The notes under the pieces are model-generated. The model saw only the letters and a program-made list of their open reading frames with translations, did not search any database and was not told the origin of the DNA. A stretch of 64,000 bases of DNA from assembly GCF_900090105.1 (NCBI RefSeq), contig NZ_FMDM01000012.1:81104-145103 (forward strand), in the 5' to 3' direction. This stretch comes from Micromonospora humi (lineage in GTDB: Bacteria > Actinomycetota > Actinomycetes > Mycobacteriales > Micromonosporaceae). A program made the translations under genes and the position numbers. This document shows, one piece after another, positions 31,674 to 39,956 of this stretch; positions within the stretch are counted from its first letter, which is position 1; each line of letters opens with the position of its first letter.

Positions 31674-32144
31674 ATGGTCGAGTCTTGGGACCTTTCGAGT
31701 CCGGCTTCGCGTCGGGAAGCGCTCCGGATGGTTGACGTAGCTGATCCCGGCCCTTGCCACGCGATGCTCCGAGAGATCTTCGATCTCGAAAGGGCGTGGC
31801 GCGAAGGCCCGGACGTGGGCGAGAGCGACGAGTACGAGCAGGTCTACGTGACGGCCTTTCTGCTGTTCCTCATCGGCGATCCCGCGGACTCACCGCGCCT
31901 GTACGGGGCGAAGTTCCGCACGGGCGACATGGACCTGGGCATCGGCTTCGACGCCCAGGCCATCTTCGGAGCGGGCCGGGGCGACACGCTTCATTGGCTC
32001 TTGGAGAACGGATACGCCGACGAGCGCGCGCGTCTGTCTGAGTGGTTGTCGCAGTCGGAAGACCCGAAGATCGAAGACTGGGCTCGGCACGTACGCGATT
32101 ACTTCTACTCACCGGACGGCGTGTTGCTCCTGGATCCGCTCTAG
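31674..32144 (+). CDS. hypothetical acidic protein
   Basis: 156 aa from ATG 31674 (GTG 31665 is possible). Acidic and all-soluble; recognisable strings are 'FDLERAWREGPDVGESDEYE' and 'RGDTLHWLLENGYADERARL'. It resembles small immunity-type or SMI1-neighbour proteins in composition only. No family assigned. It follows the DUF1963 gene after 229 bp and is not obviously co-transcribed. Confidence 0.6.
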   Translation: MVESWDLSSPASRREALRMVDVADPGPCHAMLREIFDLERAWREGPDVGESDEYEQVYVTAFLLFLIGDPADSPRLYGAKFRTGDMDLGIGFDAQAIFGAGRGDTLHWLLENGYADERARLSEWLSQSEDPKIEDWARHVRDYFYSPDGVLLLDPL

Positions 32145-32251
32145 ACACGCCCTGGCCAGCAGGATCCGTCCGCTCCTGCCGCTGACAAAGCTCGCCGTCG
32201 GCGTGACGGACGGGGTGGCGGCCGGCAGGCGAGGTCAGGCAGGGTGATCCG

Positions 32252-32962
32252 ATGGATGTCGCGATTGTTCTCGTGCACAGCCCCTCGGTGGGTCCTCTGA
32301 CGTGGGCGCCTGTGGCGGCGAGGCTGAACGCCTCGGGCGTGGTCACGGTGGTGCCCTCGCTGCTCGGTGTGGCGGATGCCGGGCCGCCGTTCTGGCCGTC
32401 CGTCGCGGAGACCGTCGGCAGATCCATCGGCGAGTTGCCGTCGGACATGCCGGTGGTCCTGGTCGCGCACAGCAACGCCGGCCTCTTCGTCCCGGTCATC
32501 GTCGAGGCTGCCGGGCGTCCCGTGACCGGCTGTCTGTTCGTCGACGCGGCGCTGCCCGCCCGCAGCGGGCCGACGGCGGTGGCGCCGCCTGAGTTTCTCG
32601 ATTTTCTGCGGCCCAAGGCGACCGGTGGCCGGCTGCCGCAATGGACGGCGTGGTGGGACGAGTCCGATGTCGCGCCGATGTTTCCGGATCCGCAGACCCG
32701 GCGTGCTGTCTCGGCCGAGCAGCCGCGCCTGCCGTTGAGCTACTACGAGGAGAAGGTTCCCGTTCCGGACGGCTGGGACGACGCGGCATGTGGCTATCTG
32801 CTGTTCGGGCCGCCCTACGACCAGACCGCGCAGGACGCGCGGGACCGCGGCTGGGACGTCGACCAGGTGCCCGGGCTTCACCTGCATCAACTCGTGGATC
32901 CGGACGCGGTGACCGCGCGCATCGTCGCCATGGTCGACAGGTGGTGTTCGCCGGCCGGCTGA
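32252..32962 (+). CDS. alpha/beta hydrolase
   Basis: 236 aa. 'IVLVHSPSVGPLTWAPVAAR' forms the oxyanion strand, the nucleophile elbow is 'VLVAHSNAGLFVP' (Ser near 77), and the C-terminal His lies in 'GLHLHQLVDPDAV'. Asn replaces the usual Gly/Met after the nucleophile. Esterase or lipase-like, substrate unknown. ATG 32252 with GGGTGATCCG upstream is a weak site. Confidence 0.78.
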   Translation: MDVAIVLVHSPSVGPLTWAPVAARLNASGVVTVVPSLLGVADAGPPFWPSVAETVGRSIGELPSDMPVVLVAHSNAGLFVPVIVEAAGRPVTGCLFVDAALPARSGPTAVAPPEFLDFLRPKATGGRLPQWTAWWDESDVAPMFPDPQTRRAVSAEQPRLPLSYYEEKVPVPDGWDDAACGYLLFGPPYDQTAQDARDRGWDVDQVPGLHLHQLVDPDAVTARIVAMVDRWCSPAG

Positions 32963-32998
32963 GGATGCGCCACCGGCCCGGCGGGCGGGAGCAGACGG

Positions 32999-33979
32999 TC
33001 AATCCCCGGTGGCACGCTCGACCGCGGCGCGGTCGCTCGCCACGATGAGGTCGAGTAGTTCCCCGCCCAGCCCGGCCGGTGCCCGGACCCGACCGCCGCC
33101 GGTGGAGATCGCCTGCGGGCAGGACGCGTCGCCGAGCACCACCGAGACCCTGTCGAGGGCGATTCCGACCGCACCGGGCGTCTTCAGCTCGCATTCCTCA
33201 CCCGCGGGCACGGGGTCGCGCAGCTCGGCGAGGGCGATCCGGATCCGGGCCAGCGTCTTGGCGTCCATGGCGGTGACCATGGGGCCCGCGTTCTCGCTGA
33301 CGGCGGCGGTGATGCGGTCGGGCAGCACGAGGCCGCCGGAGGCCGGAGCCGCCGGCCCCGCGGGCCAGGTCACGCGCGCGAGCAGCTGCTCGCGACCGTT
33401 GGCGTCACCCGAGATGAAGACCCCCGTCGCCATCTCCTCCTCATCGAAGGCGCGGTAGGTCCACTGGGACCGCCTGATGTCCTCCGTCACCTGGAGCAAC
33501 CGCCCGTCCTCGACTACCAGCCGCTCGGGGTTGACGTATCGGGGAACGGCGTCCCGCACGAGAGCCATCCAGGTCTGACCTTCCGACGGGCACGCGGACC
33601 CGGGCTGCCTTGCCCGGGGGGAACCCCGCCGCTCGGCGAGGTAGACGGTGCGCGGCTCGGCGAGGCAGGGGTCGAAGGTGGTGACCTCGCTCGTCCGCCA
33701 CCCCTTCGGGACGGCCACCGACAGGCCACCCAGGCTCACCGTTCTCCCAGGGGCCCCGCCGGCGTCGGGTCGTTCCGGGGCCGCGATTCGGAGGGGCAGG
33801 ACCACCCCGGCCGCGACCGCAACCGCGACCGCGACGGAGCCGGCGGTGCCCCAGGCCCGCCGGCGGCGCCGGACGCTGCGCCGCCCGAGGCTGACCAGCC
33901 GCGCGGCGGGATCGGTCTCGATCGGCGTCACGGAGGCGGCTGCGCGTTCGAGCAATTCGTTGACGTGGGTGGGATTCAC
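32999..33979 (-). CDS. membrane protein partner of ECF sigma factor (putative anti-sigma)
   Basis: 326 aa from GTG 33979, overlapping the sigma stop by 4 bp. A basic N-terminal cytoplasmic segment (residues 1-42) precedes a single transmembrane span ('GTAGSVAVAVAVAAGVVLPL') and a large exported domain with Cys pairs ('FDPCLAEP', 'GSACPSEG'). This topology and the coupling to an ECF gene fit an anti-sigma or signal-sensing partner, though no zinc anti-sigma motif (HxxxCxxC) is present. Confidence 0.7.
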   Translation of the reverse strand: MNPTHVNELLERAAASVTPIETDPAARLVSLGRRSVRRRRRAWGTAGSVAVAVAVAAGVVLPLRIAAPERPDAGGAPGRTVSLGGLSVAVPKGWRTSEVTTFDPCLAEPRTVYLAERRGSPRARQPGSACPSEGQTWMALVRDAVPRYVNPERLVVEDGRLLQVTEDIRRSQWTYRAFDEEEMATGVFISGDANGREQLLARVTWPAGPAAPASGGLVLPDRITAAVSENAGPMVTAMDAKTLARIRIALAELRDPVPAGEECELKTPGAVGIALDRVSVVLGDASCPQAISTGGGRVRAPAGLGGELLDLIVASDRAAVERATGD

Positions 33980-34497
33980 GGCGTCTCCTTGGCAGATTCG
34001 ACGAACAGACCGCTGGCGCGCAGCGCCGCCAGGGCACGGGACGTGCGGCTCTTGACCGTTCCCACCGCGACGCCGAGGGTCTGTGCCACCTCGGCCTCGG
34101 AGGCGTCGGCCCAGAACCGCAACACGAGCACCACCCGCTGGTCGGCGGGCAACCGGCGCAGACTGGCGAGCACCTGCACGCTGAGGTCTGACCGATCGGT
34201 GAAGCCACCACGGGATGTGTCCGGCAAGTCCCCGGTCGGCACCTCGTCCCGCCAGCGCCGACGCCTGGCCCGCATCGCGGTACGGACCATCACCCGCCGG
34301 ACGTACGCCTCCGGTCGCCCGTCCGGCAGGCCGAGCCGGTGCCACGACCGGTAGGCCGCGATCAGCCCCTCCTGGGCCAGGTCTTCGCCCAGCCGGCCGT
34401 CACCGGTCAGTAGCGCGCCGAAGCGGACGATCTCGCGGTACCGGCTGACGACGAAGTCCTCGTAGCCGGGGGGTTCCGCTCTGCGAAGCAAGCCCAT
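33976..34497 (-). CDS. SigE-family ECF RNA polymerase sigma factor
   Basis: 173 aa. Region 2 'YREIVRFGALLTGDGRLGED' and 'RPEAYVRRVMVRTAMRARRR', region 4 'LRRLPADQRVVLVLRFWADA' with 'EVAQTLGVAVGTVKSRTSRA'. It belongs to the actinobacterial SigE-like ECF group. It is co-transcribed with the membrane partner and probably autoregulated (see candidate promoter). Confidence 0.9.
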   Translation of the reverse strand: MGLLRRAEPPGYEDFVVSRYREIVRFGALLTGDGRLGEDLAQEGLIAAYRSWHRLGLPDGRPEAYVRRVMVRTAMRARRRRWRDEVPTGDLPDTSRGGFTDRSDLSVQVLASLRRLPADQRVVLVLRFWADASEAEVAQTLGVAVGTVKSRTSRALAALRASGLFVESAKETP

Positions 34498-34506
34498 ACC
34501 TCACTA

Positions 34507-34533
34507 AGGGACCTGGACCTGCCGGATGGTTCC
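34507..34533 (-). promoter_or_regulatory. candidate ECF promoter for the sigma gene
   Basis: On the minus strand GGAACC (34533-34528) is followed after 15 bp by GTCCCT (34512-34507). GGAAC is the typical ECF -35. The predicted start of transcription lies at about the ATG at 34497, i.e. a leaderless mRNA. Confidence 0.45.
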
Positions 34534-34614
34534 CCGGTCCGGCCCGGTCGCGACGAGCGCCCCGGCGCAGGCCGAGCCGGGCGAGGAGCCCGGCGCCAAG
34601 GGGATCGGGCCGTG

Positions 34615-35388
34615 CTACCGCGAGCCGTTCTCCTCGTGGGTGACCGGAGCCGCTCGGACGCGAGCGAGCAGGTTCAACCCCAGGGCGTACGCGGCGGAGC
34701 TCACCAGCAGGGCGATGCCGGCGCCGCGCCCCCAGTCGCCCACCGTCACGGGCGGCACGGCCCAGACATCCGTCGACAGTCCGGCCAGTGCGATCGCCGT
34801 GCCGGCCGCCATCGGTGGAACGGTCCACAGCAGCGCGTACGGCGCGTGGAACCGGTCGTCCTGCACCAGCCCGACCAGCGTGGCGACGCACCAGCCGAGC
34901 AGGATCAGGAGCACGAGCGGCCAGCGCGTCGCGGGTCGCCGCAGGCGCCCGTGCAGCAGCGCGCCGAGGCCCACGCCGGCAGCGGCGTGGAGCGGGTAGG
35001 CGGCCACCTCGTACAGGAGAACCCTGACCAGGATCGGGTCGTCGAGTGCCGGGGTCGTGAAGAAGGCGCTGTCGAGGGCTCGGGCGAGCGGGTACGCGAC
35101 CGCGACGGCCACCCCGGCCAGGAGCAGCGCGAGCGGGACCGCCACCGCCAGCGCCCTCGCCTGTGCGTTCCGTCCGGCGAGGACGACGCCGGCCAGCCAC
35201 GCCAACGCCTGCCCGCAGAGGACGCCGGAGGTGTACCGGAGGATGCGCGTGGTGTGGAGCAGCTCGTACTGCTGCGCGTCGCCCTGCGCGTCGTAGTTGA
35301 TCCAGAAGCCGTAGAACCAGCCGTTGAACGGCATGGCCACGAGCACCAGCAGCGCCATCGCCGGCACCGACCACAAAACCGGGCGCAT
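34615..35388 (-). CDS. polytopic membrane protein, unknown function
   Basis: 257 aa from ATG 35388 with about seven hydrophobic segments and no charged catalytic cluster. The first is 'VPAMALLVLVAMPFNGWFYG' and the last 'GIALLVSSAAYALGLNLLAR'. No family recognised. Divergent from the formamidase-like gene with a 121-bp gap. Confidence 0.7.
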   Translation of the reverse strand: MRPVLWSVPAMALLVLVAMPFNGWFYGFWINYDAQGDAQQYELLHTTRILRYTSGVLCGQALAWLAGVVLAGRNAQARALAVAVPLALLLAGVAVAVAYPLARALDSAFFTTPALDDPILVRVLLYEVAAYPLHAAAGVGLGALLHGRLRRPATRWPLVLLILLGWCVATLVGLVQDDRFHAPYALLWTVPPMAAGTAIALAGLSTDVWAVPPVTVGDWGRGAGIALLVSSAAYALGLNLLARVRAAPVTHEENGSR

Positions 35389-35509
35389 CCGTCGAGCTTG
35401 CCCGTCCCTGCGGCGGTCGGGCAAGGGGACGGCCGGCGGTCGGACCGACTGTCGCGGAGCGGCGACGGATGCTCGACACTGGATCCTTCCGTCCCGACGA
35501 GGAGTTGCC

Positions 35510-36523
35510 ATGACCGAGGTCGTCACCTACCGGCCCGAGCCGGCGGAGATGTCGTACACCTTCGGCGGCCGGGAGCCGGTCCTGCGGGTCCGGCCCGGCA
35601 CCGTCGTGCAGCTGTACACCGAGGACTGCTACGGCGGCCGGGTGCGGGGGGTCGACGACCTGCCCTCACGGGTGTGCGAGTTCCCCTACCTCAACCCGGT
35701 GACCGGACCGATCCACGTCGAGGGCGCCGAACCGGGGGACACGCTCGCGGTGCACGTGGTGGCCGTCGAACCGGCCCGGGACTGGGCGGTCTCCAGCACC
35801 TTTCCGCACTTCGGCGCGTTGACCGGCACGCACACCACGGCCATGCTGCACCCCCCGCTCGACGAGGTGGTCTGGATGTACGACGTCGACGTCGCCGCCG
35901 GGACGGTGACGTACCGGGCCCGCCGCGGCGACTACACGGTGGCGCTGCCGTTGGACCCGATGCACGGGACCATGGGGGTGGCGCCGGCGGCATTCGAGTC
36001 ACGGATGACGATCGTGCCGGACGCCCATGGCGGCAACATGGACTCACCCGAGCTGCGGGCCGGCGTGACCGCGTACTTCGGGGTCAACGTGCCGGGCGCG
36101 CTCTTCGCGGTGGGTGACGGTCACTGCCGGCAGGGCCACGGCGAGGTGTGCGGCACCGGGGTCGAGGCGGCGATGAACACCACGCTGATCCTCGACCTGG
36201 TGAAGGGCGTGTCGACGCCGTGGCCGCGGCTGGAGTCCGACGACGCGCTGATGAGCACCGGCTCGGCCCGGCCGCTGGAGGACGCGTACCGGATCAGCCA
36301 GCACGACCTGGTCAGCTGGACGGCCGAGCTGATGGGGTTGGACCAGCTCGACGCGTACCAGCTGGTCAGCCAGGCCGGTGAGGCGCCGGTGGGCAACGTG
36401 TGCGACCCGAACTACACGATGCTGGCCCGGGTGGCCCGGCGCTACCTGGGCGGCGTGACCGCGTACGACGGCGTTCACGCACGGCTTCGCGAGACGGGCC
36501 GGGCCCACCTGGCCCACCGCTGA
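35510..36523 (+). CDS. acetamidase/formamidase family protein
   Basis: 337 aa FmdA_AmdA family: 'VRPGTVVQLYTEDCYGG', 'GPIHVEGAEPGDTLAVHV', 'HGGNMDSPELRAGVTAYFGV' and 'GDGHCRQGHGEVCGTGVEAA' with the conserved metal/substrate histidines. It should hydrolyse formamide or short amides to ammonia and acid. Length is shorter than fungal FmdS but normal for this bacterial clade. ATG 35510 follows GAGGAGTT. Confidence 0.87.
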   Translation: MTEVVTYRPEPAEMSYTFGGREPVLRVRPGTVVQLYTEDCYGGRVRGVDDLPSRVCEFPYLNPVTGPIHVEGAEPGDTLAVHVVAVEPARDWAVSSTFPHFGALTGTHTTAMLHPPLDEVVWMYDVDVAAGTVTYRARRGDYTVALPLDPMHGTMGVAPAAFESRMTIVPDAHGGNMDSPELRAGVTAYFGVNVPGALFAVGDGHCRQGHGEVCGTGVEAAMNTTLILDLVKGVSTPWPRLESDDALMSTGSARPLEDAYRISQHDLVSWTAELMGLDQLDAYQLVSQAGEAPVGNVCDPNYTMLARVARRYLGGVTAYDGVHARLRETGRAHLAHR

Positions 36524-36541
36524 CGGTCGACCCGGCCCCGC

Positions 36542-39500
36542 TCACCGCCGGCCGGTCCCGGTAGCTCCGACCGGATGCGGACCGGTTCGGGCGGGGTCCA
36601 CCTCGGTCGCGGCCGTTCTCCGGTCCAGCTGCCAACCCCGGCCGTACGCCTCGTCGAAGGGCGCCTCGCCGAGCGCGCCCCGGCTCCGGCGGGCGAGTTC
36701 GCGTACCCGCCCGTCGGTGCGGTCGTGCGTGCCGCGCAGTCGGGACGCGGCGCCGAGCAGGACGGCGGCCTCGTGGTGCCGTCCGTTCGCTGCGGCCAAC
36801 GCGGCCGTCTCGACCGCCACCAGCGACAGCACGGGCAGATCCCTGCTGCTCAGGGCCGCCGCGTACGCCTGCTCCAGGGCCTGCCGCGCACCGGCCGGGT
36901 CGCCCAGCTCCAGGCGCAGTGCGGCCCGGGTCGCGCCGGCCACCGCCCGCACGTGGTGGTGGGGGAACGCGATGTCGGTGGGCTGCCCCCGCTCGGCGTT
37001 GTCGAGGAGTTCGCCGGCGCGGCTCGGGTCGCCGAGTCGCAACCAGAGGCCGGCTTCCCGAACAGCGACCAGGACCACCATCTCCGCCCCGGCGGCGCGC
37101 CGGGCTCGCTCCCGGGCTGAGTCGATCATGGCGGTGGCGAGGTCGGTCTCACCGCGTCGCAGGTGCAGGTCGGCCCAGCGCAGGTCGCGATAGACCTGGT
37201 CGCCCGGGCTGGACGAGCCGAACTCGTCGGCCAGCGACCGGGCCTCGCGCAGGTCGGCCAGCGCCCCGTCCAGGTCGCCGTCGTACTGTCGGATCTGGGC
37301 GCGCATCGGCAGCGCGGCGACTCGGCCCCAGCGGTCGCCGACCCGGCGGAAGCGGTCCAGGGCCGCCGCCACGTCCGCGCGCATCCCCTCCACGTCGCCC
37401 GCGTTCTCGGCGAACTCGGCCCGGAAGATGCCGGCCAGCCCGGCCAGCCATCCGTCGTCGCCGTCGGCTGCCCGTTCGACGAGCGCGAGCGCGGCCTCCT
37501 CCTGCCGGAACGCGAGCGGAAGCGCGGCGAGCGCCGCGAACAGACCCGGCAGTCGGGGGTACGCGAGCAGCCGCAGGGTCAGCTCCCGGGTCCGTGCCCG
37601 GTCGTCCGCCGACTCTCGCGCGGTCATTCCGGGCCGGGTGCCGACTCCCCGGTGGAACAGGTGGATCGCCGTGGCGCAGTCGCGTTCCGGGGTCCGTTCG
37701 CCGGCGGGCACCGCCAGCGCCTCGCCCAGCCAGTGGTCCGCGTCGGAGTGCCGGCCGGACAGCTGCCAGTACCAGGTCAGGTCGAGGGCGAGCGCGACCG
37801 CGGCGGAGGCGTCGCCGGCCGCGCAGAGCTGACGCAGGGCGGCGAGCGTGTTGTCGTACTCGGCGTTGAGCACCCGCACGGCGGTGAGCTGAGCGGCCCC
37901 GCGCAGCATCGGGTCGTACCGGGCCAGGAGCGCGGCGAAGTAGCCGGCGGCCAGGTCACGGGCGGTGTTAAGGTCGCCGCGCTCGGCCAGCCGCTCGGTG
38001 CCGTACTCGCGCAGCGTCTCCAGCATGCGGTAGCGACCCGGCTCGTTCGCGAGTTGGAGCAGCGACCGGTCGACCAGGGCGGCCAGCAGCTCCGGGATCT
38101 CCGCCGCGGGTACGGAGGTGGCCGCGCAGACCGCGGTGGCGGACGCCGGTGTGACGCCGCCGGGCAGGACCGAGACCCGTTCGGCGACGGTACGTTCGCG
38201 GTCGCCGAGCAGCTCCCAGCTCCAGGCGATCACCGCCCGCAGCGTGCGGTGCCGGGTCGAGGCGGTGCGGCTGCCGGTGCCGAGGAGTCGGAACCGGTCG
38301 GACAGCCCGTCGGCGAGTTCCGGCAGGGACAGCGTGCGCATCCGAGCGGCGGCCAGCTCCAGCGCGAGCGGCAGCCCGTCCAGCCCTCGGACCACCCGGC
38401 GGATGTCCGGCAGGGTCGTGTCGTCCACGGTGAAACCCGGTCGGACGGCCGCGGCGCGTTCGGCGAACAGGCGTACCGACGCCGTCCGCCGCGCCTCGTC
38501 GAGGCTGTCGTCGGGCTCGGGAAGTGCCAGCGGGCCGAGCGGCACCAGCGCCTCGCCGTCCACCGCGAGGGGCTCGCGGCTGGTCGCGAGCACGCGCAGC
38601 CCGGCGCACCGGGGCAGCAACGCCGCGAGCAGACGGGCGACGGCGTCGATCAGGTGCTCGCAGTTGTCCACCAGCAGCAGGCTCTCCTGACCGGCGAGCT
38701 GGTCCACGAGGACGTCCAGCTCGTGGCCCGCGCTGCGCGTCCGGGCCGCCGACGTGACGCCGCCGCGCCGCCCGGTGGCGGCGAGCAGGGCAGCTGCGAC
38801 CTCGGCCGGATCGGTCAGCGCGGCGAGGTCGACCCACCGGACGCCGTCGCGGTACCCGTGGCGATGACGGTGGGCGTACTCGACGGCGAGGCGGGTCTTG
38901 CCGGCGCCGCCGGGGCCCAGCACGGTGACCAGACGTCCGGTGGCGAGCAGGGCGGCGATCCGGGCGAGATCGTCGTCGCGCCCGACGAAGCTGGTCAGCG
39001 GCGCGGGCGGCGTACCGGGCGTGCTCGGCGCGGGCGGCTCGGGCCGGGCGGTGTCGCCGGTCCGCTCGGCGCGCAGCAGGCGCAGGTGGCGCTCGCGCAG
39101 CGCCGAGCCCGGATCGGTGCCCAGGGCGTCCGCCAGGGCTTTCCGCACCCGCTCGTAGCAGGTGAGCGCCTCGGCCTGGCGGCCCTGGGCGACGAGCGCG
39201 TCCATCAGCAGCGCGGCCGCCCGCTCGTGGACCGGCTGCTCCGCGAGCAGGGCGGCCAGTCGGGCGGCGGCCGCGTCCGCGCGGCCCAGGGACAGCTCCG
39301 CGTCGGCCAGGCCGGTGACGGCGTCGAGCGAGGCGTGCGCCAGGCGGGCCGCGGCGGCCGGCGCCACCGCGGCGACGGCCGCGGGCTCGGTGCCGGGGCG
39401 GTCACCCCAGATCGCGACGGCCTCGCCCAGCACGGCCGCCGCGGCGAGCGGATCCCCGGCGTGCAGGTGCTCCCGGCCGGTGGCGGCGAGCAGTTCGAAC

Positions 39501-39814
39501 CGCAGCGCGTCCACGCCGTCGGCGGTCACCTCGAGCCGGTACCCGCCGCCCGCCTGGGTGACGGCGCCGGACGAGCCGAGGGTACGTCGCAGCCGCGAGA
39601 CGAGCGCCTGCAGCGCGTGAGCCGGGTCGGCGGGCAGGTCCTCGGCCCAGATCGCGTCGACCAACGTCTCCTGCCCGACCGCCCGCCCGCCGGCGAGCGC
39701 CAGCCGTACGAGCAGGCCCTGCGACCGCGCGCCCGGCACCGGCAGGACGACGTCACCACGGCGGACCCGCAGGGCGCCGAGCAGTTCGAGGCGAAGCCGC
39801 GCATCCCCGTCCAC
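36542..39814 (-). CDS. SARP/AfsR-type regulator: BTAD, NB-ARC, TPR
   Basis: 1090 aa from GTG 39814. N-terminal winged helix ('LRLELLGALRVRRGDVVLPV', 'ALQALVSRLRRTLG'), bacterial transcriptional activation domain (residues about 100-245), NB-ARC ATPase (P-loop GPGGAGKT near 300, 'SLLLVDNCEHLI', 'LRVLATSREPLAVDGE'), then a long TPR half with a final 'LARRSRGALGEAPFDEAYGR'. AfsR-like architecture. It is divergent from the MFS/oxidoreductase operon, the most likely target; SARPs bind direct repeats (see 39868). Confidence 0.9.
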   Translation of the reverse strand: MDGDARLRLELLGALRVRRGDVVLPVPGARSQGLLVRLALAGGRAVGQETLVDAIWAEDLPADPAHALQALVSRLRRTLGSSGAVTQAGGGYRLEVTADGVDALRFELLAATGREHLHAGDPLAAAAVLGEAVAIWGDRPGTEPAAVAAVAPAAAARLAHASLDAVTGLADAELSLGRADAAAARLAALLAEQPVHERAAALLMDALVAQGRQAEALTCYERVRKALADALGTDPGSALRERHLRLLRAERTGDTARPEPPAPSTPGTPPAPLTSFVGRDDDLARIAALLATGRLVTVLGPGGAGKTRLAVEYAHRHRHGYRDGVRWVDLAALTDPAEVAAALLAATGRRGGVTSAARTRSAGHELDVLVDQLAGQESLLLVDNCEHLIDAVARLLAALLPRCAGLRVLATSREPLAVDGEALVPLGPLALPEPDDSLDEARRTASVRLFAERAAAVRPGFTVDDTTLPDIRRVVRGLDGLPLALELAAARMRTLSLPELADGLSDRFRLLGTGSRTASTRHRTLRAVIAWSWELLGDRERTVAERVSVLPGGVTPASATAVCAATSVPAAEIPELLAALVDRSLLQLANEPGRYRMLETLREYGTERLAERGDLNTARDLAAGYFAALLARYDPMLRGAAQLTAVRVLNAEYDNTLAALRQLCAAGDASAAVALALDLTWYWQLSGRHSDADHWLGEALAVPAGERTPERDCATAIHLFHRGVGTRPGMTARESADDRARTRELTLRLLAYPRLPGLFAALAALPLAFRQEEAALALVERAADGDDGWLAGLAGIFRAEFAENAGDVEGMRADVAAALDRFRRVGDRWGRVAALPMRAQIRQYDGDLDGALADLREARSLADEFGSSSPGDQVYRDLRWADLHLRRGETDLATAMIDSARERARRAAGAEMVVLVAVREAGLWLRLGDPSRAGELLDNAERGQPTDIAFPHHHVRAVAGATRAALRLELGDPAGARQALEQAYAAALSSRDLPVLSLVAVETAALAAANGRHHEAAVLLGAASRLRGTHDRTDGRVRELARRSRGALGEAPFDEAYGRGWQLDRRTAATEVDPARTGPHPVGATGTGRR

Positions 39815-39867
39815 CCCACGATCGTCGCCCGCGCGCCTCGCGCCGCCAAATTCGGGGCCCGGGCCGC

Positions 39868-39927
39868 GTGAGCGGCGTGTGCGGGCCGTGTGAGCGGCCG
39901 GGGCCACTCTTGCGGTCCAGGGCCACT
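39868..39927. promoter_or_regulatory. direct repeats in SARP/MFS divergent promoter
   Basis: GTGAGCGGC at 39868 and 39890 (22 bp apart, two helical turns) and GGGCCACT at 39901 and 39920. SARP regulators recognise direct repeats spaced by about 11 or 22 bp, so these are candidate binding sites. Confidence 0.35.
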
Positions 39928-39956
39928 GACGGCCACCTCCGACATCGAGGGTCGAG

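Noticed and set aside
37163-39871. 902-codon open frame on the + strand
   Set aside because: Exact antisense of the SARP/NB-ARC gene; composition (Gly, Arg, Gln rich, no motif) is that of a GC-driven shadow, and the SARP frame has clear domains.
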